64,000 nucleotides of DNA from Methylobacterium sp. E-066 (GTDB lineage Bacteria; Pseudomonadota; Alphaproteobacteria; Rhizobiales; Beijerinckiaceae): contig NZ_JAKSYO010000050.1 in assembly GCF_022829635.1 (NCBI RefSeq), positions 51,031 through 115,030 of the forward strand, read 5' to 3'. A program made the translations under genes and the position numbers. Every line of letters begins with the position of its first letter. Within the stretch, counting starts at the first letter, position 1. Positions 60,269 to 64,000 of this stretch are shown here, in pieces. The notes beneath the pieces were generated by a model. That model was not told where the DNA came from and did not search any database. It saw only the letters and a list, made by a program, of their open reading frames with translations.

Positions 60269-60316
60269 GCAGCGGGTCGGATCGCTACCCGGCCCGAAGG
60301 CCGGGTGGTCCGGGTC

Positions 60317-61153
60317 TTAGTACGAGCCGAACTTGTAGTTCAGGCCGGCGCGGACGACGGCGAACTCGTCGTCGCGGCGGCCGACGATGCTGGAGAAGGC
60401 CGGGACGTTGCTGGCGGCGTTGATCACGAACGCGCCCTGGTTGCGGGTGTTGCGGTCGAGGTTGACGTACAGGCCTTCGACCTTGACCGTGACGGCGCTC
60501 GACCGGAAGAAGTTCAGGAACGAGTCGACCGGGAGGGCAAATTCCATGCCGCCGCCGACGGCGTAGCCGGTGCGGAAGCTGTCGTTGCCGGCGAAGCCGC
60601 CGAACGAACGATCGGCGCTGCCCGAGCCGTAGGCGAAGCCGCCGGTGCCGTACACCAGGACCCGGTCGAAGGCGTAGCCGAGGCGGCCGCGCACGGTGCC
60701 GAAGAAGTCGAGGCTCGACAGGCCGCGCGGGTCGGTCACGTAGAGACCCTGACGCAGCTGGCCGCCGGTGATGAGGGCGTTGTTCCGGCTGCGGCCGAAG
60801 TCGAGATACTGGGCGTCGGCCTCGATGCCGACCACCACGCCCGAGCCCGGGGTGAACTGGTAGTTGTAGCCGACCTGGCCACCGCCGGTGAAACCTTCCT
60901 GGTTCCGCTGGCTGAAGGTGGCGGTGGTGACGGCGGTCGTGGCGAACGCGGCCGGGACCCCGAAGCTGGAGTTGCTGTTGCTGCTGGCGTCGAACGCGTA
61001 GCCGGCGTTGATACCGAAATACGCACCGGTCCAGGTGAACACGGGCACCGGGGTGAAGATCGGCGGCGGGGCGGCGCGACGCGGCAGGTCCGCGGCCGAA
61101 GCGGCGGCGGTCAGGGCAGTAAAGGCGGCCAACGAGGCCAGAAGCGTCTTCAT
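60317..61153 (-). CDS. Omp25/31-type outer-membrane protein
   Basis: A 278-residue protein with a signal peptide (cleavage near ASAAD), the motif ADLPRRAAPPPIFTPVPVFTW after cleavage (typical of this family in Methylobacterium and relatives), FGINAGY and a barrel ending in AGLNYKFGSY. The family forms small outer-membrane barrels of the Omp25/31 and OmpW-like class. ATG 61153 is used. A related gene starts at 63727. Confidence 0.88.
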   Translation of the reverse strand: MKTLLASLAAFTALTAAASAADLPRRAAPPPIFTPVPVFTWTGAYFGINAGYAFDASSNSNSSFGVPAAFATTAVTTATFSQRNQEGFTGGGQVGYNYQFTPGSGVVVGIEADAQYLDFGRSRNNALITGGQLRQGLYVTDPRGLSSLDFFGTVRGRLGYAFDRVLVYGTGGFAYGSGSADRSFGGFAGNDSFRTGYAVGGGMEFALPVDSFLNFFRSSAVTVKVEGLYVNLDRNTRNQGAFVINAASNVPAFSSIVGRRDDEFAVVRAGLNYKFGSY

Positions 61154-61326
61154 GACTGGTCTTTCCCCAGCGAATGTTCCTATCGCCCCGGAAATTACCC
61201 GGTTTTCCACACTCAAGCTGTATCGTCGCTGCCACAGGTGCGGCGGAAGGCAATCGCCGCCCGATCGGGACGGGCTTGAACCATCCCGCCGCCGGCCCGT
61301 TGGCGCCCCACGGTACGGAGGCTCCC

Positions 61327-61569
61327 ATGACCAAGCTGTTCATCGCCCAGATCCGCGATGCGGGTCGAGACAGGCCGCTCGTGACCGTGCGGGCCGAGGC
61401 CGAGGGCGAGGCGCGCCTGTTCCTGGCGGCCGCCTACCCGGAGGCGGAGATCGCCAGCGTCACCGAGCCGGGCGACTGGACCAGCGATGCCGATACCGGC
61501 GCCCGGGCCGGCGACATCCGCGAGCATCCCGGCGCCACCTGGCAGCCGCCCTCCAGCCTGGCGGATTGA
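61327..61569 (+). CDS. Small hypothetical protein
   Basis: An 80-residue acidic cytoplasmic protein (TKLFIAQIRDAGRDRPLVTV, FLAAAYPEAEIASVTEPGDW). No family known. ATG 61327 is preceded by GGAGG. It is divergent from the Omp gene. Confidence 0.6.
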   Translation: MTKLFIAQIRDAGRDRPLVTVRAEAEGEARLFLAAAYPEAEIASVTEPGDWTSDADTGARAGDIREHPGATWQPPSSLAD

Positions 61570-61630
61570 CTCGCATTCGAGCGATGATCTTCACCGGCCG
61601 TCAGCCCGCCTCGGTGAGGCTGGCGCCGTG

Positions 61631-61960
61631 ATGTCCGGCGATCCGACTCCCCGGCTGTTCGCAGCCGCGGCCGCCCTGACCGGCGCCGCCTTCCTGATGG
61701 TCCGCTCGGAACCGTCCTGGACGGGTGTCGGGTTCGGCCTGGCCTGTCTGGCGCTCTGGGCCATCGGGACGCTGGCTGCGAAGTCCGGCAAGCCGCTCGC
61801 CCTGACCAAGCCGGCCCGGCCGCTGGTGCTGGAGGCGGTCGTCGTCGAGACGCCCCGGGCCAAGCCGGAACTGCTGCCGGCCCTCCCGAGTCCGACACGC
61901 CTCCCGGAGAGCCCGAGCCATCGCCAGCGGGTGATCGAGCGGCGCATCCCCCAACTGTAA
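61631..61960 (+). CDS. Small membrane protein
   Basis: A 109-residue protein with two hydrophobic segments (LFAAAAALTGAAFLMV ~9-24 and GFGLACLALWAIGTLAA ~34-50) and a basic Pro-rich C-terminus. A GTG at 61628 directly precedes the chosen ATG 61631. No family recognised. Confidence 0.6.
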   Translation: MSGDPTPRLFAAAAALTGAAFLMVRSEPSWTGVGFGLACLALWAIGTLAAKSGKPLALTKPARPLVLEAVVVETPRAKPELLPALPSPTRLPESPSHRQRVIERRIPQL

Positions 61961-62097
61961 GGGAGCCAATTCTGCGAAGCGTCCCGCCGTCACGGCCGCC
62001 TCTCCGCACAGGCTGCGAAGAGTCTTCGACGCGAGCTTCTGCCGCAGCGCCGATGCCGGACACTCCGCGTTGCCCGCAGCCCAACGAGGAGACCGGC

Positions 62098-62298
62098 ATG
62101 GCCGACAAGGCTCACGTGACGACCTACACCATCAAGCAGGCCCTGGCCGCCAAGGTCGAGGACCATATCGAGATCGCGGTGGAGGCCGAGGACGGCACCA
62201 AGCTGAAGCTCAAGGCGACCGCCGATCAGCTCGACGCCCTGGTGGGCGACCTGGAGACCATCCTGGACGCGGACGATTCGGACAACGAGGCCGCTTAA
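62098..62298 (+). CDS. Small hypothetical protein
   Basis: A 66-residue acidic protein (YTIKQALAAKVEDHIEIAVE, LKATADQLDALVGDLETILD). AGGAGA lies seven bases before ATG 62098. No family known; no signal or membrane segment. Confidence 0.65.
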   Translation: MADKAHVTTYTIKQALAAKVEDHIEIAVEAEDGTKLKLKATADQLDALVGDLETILDADDSDNEAA

Positions 62299-62308
62299 AG
62301 CGACGGTC

Positions 62309-62345
62309 GGGGCCGCCGCCCGGATGCGATCGGGCCGGCGGCCCC
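62309..62345. terminator. Bidirectional hairpin between convergent small genes
   Basis: GGGGCCGCCG pairs with CGGCGGCCCC across a 17-base loop, between the + gene ending at 62298 and the - gene ending at 62366. Confidence 0.55.
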
Positions 62346-62365
62346 ACGCGACACGGATACCGCGC

Positions 62366-62572
62366 TCACCGCTTCGATTCGATGGCCTGCGCATCGAGCA
62401 GCGGGATCAGCGGCTCCAGGTCGATGATCGGGCCGCCGATATCGAAGAATTCGCTCTCGTCGGGCAAAACCATCTCCTCGTCCTCGCCCCGCCGCCCGAA
62501 CGGCAGGAGGGAGGAGAGCATCCCGAGGCACAGGGCTCCGGCAATGAGGGCAACCAGAATCGCGACACTCAT
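62366..62572 (-). CDS. Small single-helix membrane protein
   Basis: A 68-residue protein with one N-terminal hydrophobic helix (VAILVALIAGALCLGMLSSL) and an acidic tail (DEEMVLPDESEFFDIG). No family recognised. ATG 62572 is the only good start. Confidence 0.55.
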   Translation of the reverse strand: MSVAILVALIAGALCLGMLSSLLPFGRRGEDEEMVLPDESEFFDIGGPIIDLEPLIPLLDAQAIESKR

Positions 62573-62665
62573 GGCGGAACACTCGGACGCGGCGGGCGAG
62601 CGGAATCAAGCACCGTCGAGATTAAGACGAAGTTCCTCGGGCACGCAACGCGAAACCCGAGCGGA

Positions 62666-63157
62666 TCATGGTTGCGCCGGAACCTTGTCCTGCTGGTGAT
62701 CGACCTCGTCGCGCACCCCGTGGCCGGCCATCAGGATCTCGGTCATGAACGCCCCGATCGCCGCCACGGTGCAGACCAGAGCCGCGCCGAAGCAGGCGAA
62801 CAGGATCGAGGCGGTCGCCGCATCGCGCATCGCCCCGACGAACAGAGTCAGCACGGCCAGCCCGATCAGGCAGGCGCCGAGCGAGGCGAGCACGACGGCG
62901 ACATCGAGGACGAAGGAGCGCCGCCGCAGGAAGGTCAGCCGGCGGGACAGGCGCGCGGCCTCCGCATCCGTCACCGTGACGATCTCCCCCGAGAGCGTGT
63001 CGACCTTGTCGGAGATCCGGCCGAGGCGGGTGGAGAACACGTTCAGCAGGGTCGCGAGCGCCGACAGCAGGAAGGCCGGCGCGAGCGCGACCTGGATGAT
63101 GTGGGCGATGCTGTCGGGCTCGGTGGAGCTCAGAGAGAAGCCGAACATGGGCATCAT
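62666..63157 (-). CDS. DUF2721 membrane protein
   Basis: A 163-residue protein with the DUF2721 wording IIQVALAPAFLLSALATLLN, NRLGRISDK-like (STRLGRISDKVDTL) and RRRSFVLDVAVVLASLGACL, and three predicted helices. Role unknown. ATGs at 63157, 63154 and 63148 are all possible. Confidence 0.82.
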   Translation of the reverse strand: MMPMFGFSLSSTEPDSIAHIIQVALAPAFLLSALATLLNVFSTRLGRISDKVDTLSGEIVTVTDAEAARLSRRLTFLRRRSFVLDVAVVLASLGACLIGLAVLTLFVGAMRDAATASILFACFGAALVCTVAAIGAFMTEILMAGHGVRDEVDHQQDKVPAQP

Positions 63158-63726
63158 GCTCGCGGGGGTCGCGCGACCGCCCGGCCTTCGGCATCGTCCC
63201 GCGCGGCGGCGGATGTTTTCGGACACGGCATGCCGGGAGGGTCACCACAGGATGCCGTGCGGGCGCAACCCGGTGCCCCGCGTCGCGGGCTTGCCGGAAC
63301 CTCGCAGGTAGGCCCGCGATCCCGGATCGGCCGAGATCCACGATCGGTTTACGGCCGGTATCCGAGGGGCAGGGCGGGTAAATTAATCTTAACCGCTAAC
63401 AACAGTACTCGATGGGCTTGCGGGCCGCCGGCCAGTCGGATCTAACAGGAGCCGAAGCTTCCTGGTTGGTCCTGGGAATGTTCTCGAGCAAACTACAGCC
63501 CCGTCAGCCTCCGTGCGGCGGGGTTTTTTGCTGCCGGAAACGTCGAGATACAAATCTTTGGGCCGAAATCGGCTTTCCTACGTGCGGGATGTGCTCAACC
63601 GCACGCGCCCGTCTACCGGTTCGAGGCCCTCGGGAGCCGTGTTGCAGCGCTGCACTATCGCGCTTCCTCAACCTGCCGTTTCTGTTGCCGGGCACACATC
63701 CCGTTGAACGGGAGACAGAGGACCAG
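63158..63726. other. Intergenic region with an orphan terminator
   Basis: About 570 bases between the DUF2721 gene (-) and the second Omp gene (+). An intrinsic terminator at 63499-63529 is not preceded by any open frame, so a short RNA or leader transcript may be made here. No protein gene is supported. Confidence 0.45.
63499..63529 (+). terminator. Orphan rho-independent terminator
   Basis: CCCCG (63499-63503) pairs with CGGGG (63519-63523) and is followed by TTTTTT; the inner sequence may pair further. No plus-strand gene precedes it within 900 bases. Confidence 0.5.
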
Positions 63727-64000
63727 ATGATCAAGAAGCTTCTTCTCGCGAGCGCCGCCACGGCCCTCCTTACCGGCGCCCCCTCGGCCGCCGACCTGCC
63801 GCGCGGCGCTCCCCCGCCGCCGGTGTTCCCCCCCGTTCCGGTGTTCACCTGGACCCGCGCCTCCTTCGGTATCAACGCCGGCTACGCCGTCGACGCCAGC
63901 AGCCGCTCCGACAATTCGACCTTCCGCGTGCATGGCGGTGTCGGCCTGACCAACGCCCCTGCCGCCGTCCACACCTTCCCCAAAAGCAGCCCGGAAGGCC
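63727..64000 (+). CDS. Omp25/31-type outer-membrane protein, N-terminal part (cut by window end)
   Basis: The frame opens at ATG 63727 and runs to the window edge (91 codons). Signal peptide (MIKKLLLASAATALLTGAPS, cleavage near SAAD) is followed by ADLPRGAPPPPVF, FTWTRASFGINAGYAVDASS and the start of the barrel. It is a paralogue of the gene at 60317-61153, from which it differs in FTWT-RAS versus FTWT-GAY. A purine-rich ribosome site (ggagacagagg) lies upstream. Confidence 0.8.
   Translation, partial: MIKKLLLASAATALLTGAPSAADLPRGAPPPPVFPPVPVFTWTRASFGINAGYAVDASSRSDNSTFRVHGGVGLTNAPAAVHTFPKSSPEG

Overview
The window looks like chromosomal DNA of a GC-rich alphaproteobacterium, most likely Methylobacterium/Methylorubrum. 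This is inferred from the very high GC, the Omp25/31-type porins, the NepR/EcfG stress-response parts, the alphaproteobacterial-type CAU tRNA and the general gene repertoire. No ribosomal RNA or housekeeping marker gene is present, so the genus is an inference and the species cannot be fixed.

Layout. 1-4.7 kb (+): end of an operon for non-phosphorylative L-arabinose/D-galactose oxidation (ketoglutarate semialdehyde dehydrogenase, FAH-type AraD1/GguC protein, sugar 1-dehydrogenase) followed by an OprB-type sugar porin. 5.0-5.2 kb: a four-cysteine mini-protein between a clear promoter and a clear terminator. 5.8-11.3 kb (+): a complete organosulfonate cluster (FMN reductase, two tandem SsuA-like binding proteins, SsuC, SsuB, SsuD). 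11.5-16.3 kb: small secreted or lipid-anchored proteins, an unrecognised secreted protein with three C-terminal repeats, and a SulP transporter carrying STAS and cyclic-nucleotide-binding domains. 16.3-24.9 kb: assorted metabolism and regulation (DUF3307 protein, quinone reductase with a divergent LysR, SGNH hydrolase pair, SDR, PrlF-YhaV toxin-antitoxin, PucG-like aminotransferase, PepSY protein, orphan BrnA-like antitoxin).

25.0-35.2 kb: a solitary molybdenum-hydroxylase large subunit; the larC-larE-larB nickel-pincer cofactor operon followed by an aldo/keto reductase, with no larA in the window; a BrkB/YihY membrane protein; an EcfG-like sigma factor with a NepR-like N-terminal segment, facing a free-standing NepR; and a metallophosphoesterase. 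35.4-36.2 kb: an AlkA-type DNA glycosylase and a CAU tRNA.

36.6-45.4 kb (-): two large adjacent surface proteins. One is a subtilisin-type protease autotransporter. The other joins a GH43-like glycosidase domain, seven HAF repeats, a Pro/Ala linker and a predicted outer-membrane beta-barrel. In both, the N-terminal catalytic part is clearly poorer in GC than the repeat and barrel parts, which suggests that foreign catalytic domains were joined to resident surface-display modules. A gene-poor, relatively AT-rich stretch of about 1.1 kb follows.

46.5-59.7 kb: DCC-family protein, beta-carbonic anhydrase, then a metal-efflux region. A CusB-CusA operon (+) and a CzcI-like/CzcB/CzcA operon (-) converge, and the two pump genes overlap at their 3' ends by 94 bases. 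Each operon begins with a small secreted His/Cys-rich protein, and neither carries an outer-membrane channel gene here. An AraC regulator lies upstream of the Czc set. 59.9-64 kb: small exported or membrane proteins and two Omp25/31-type porins, the second cut by the window end.
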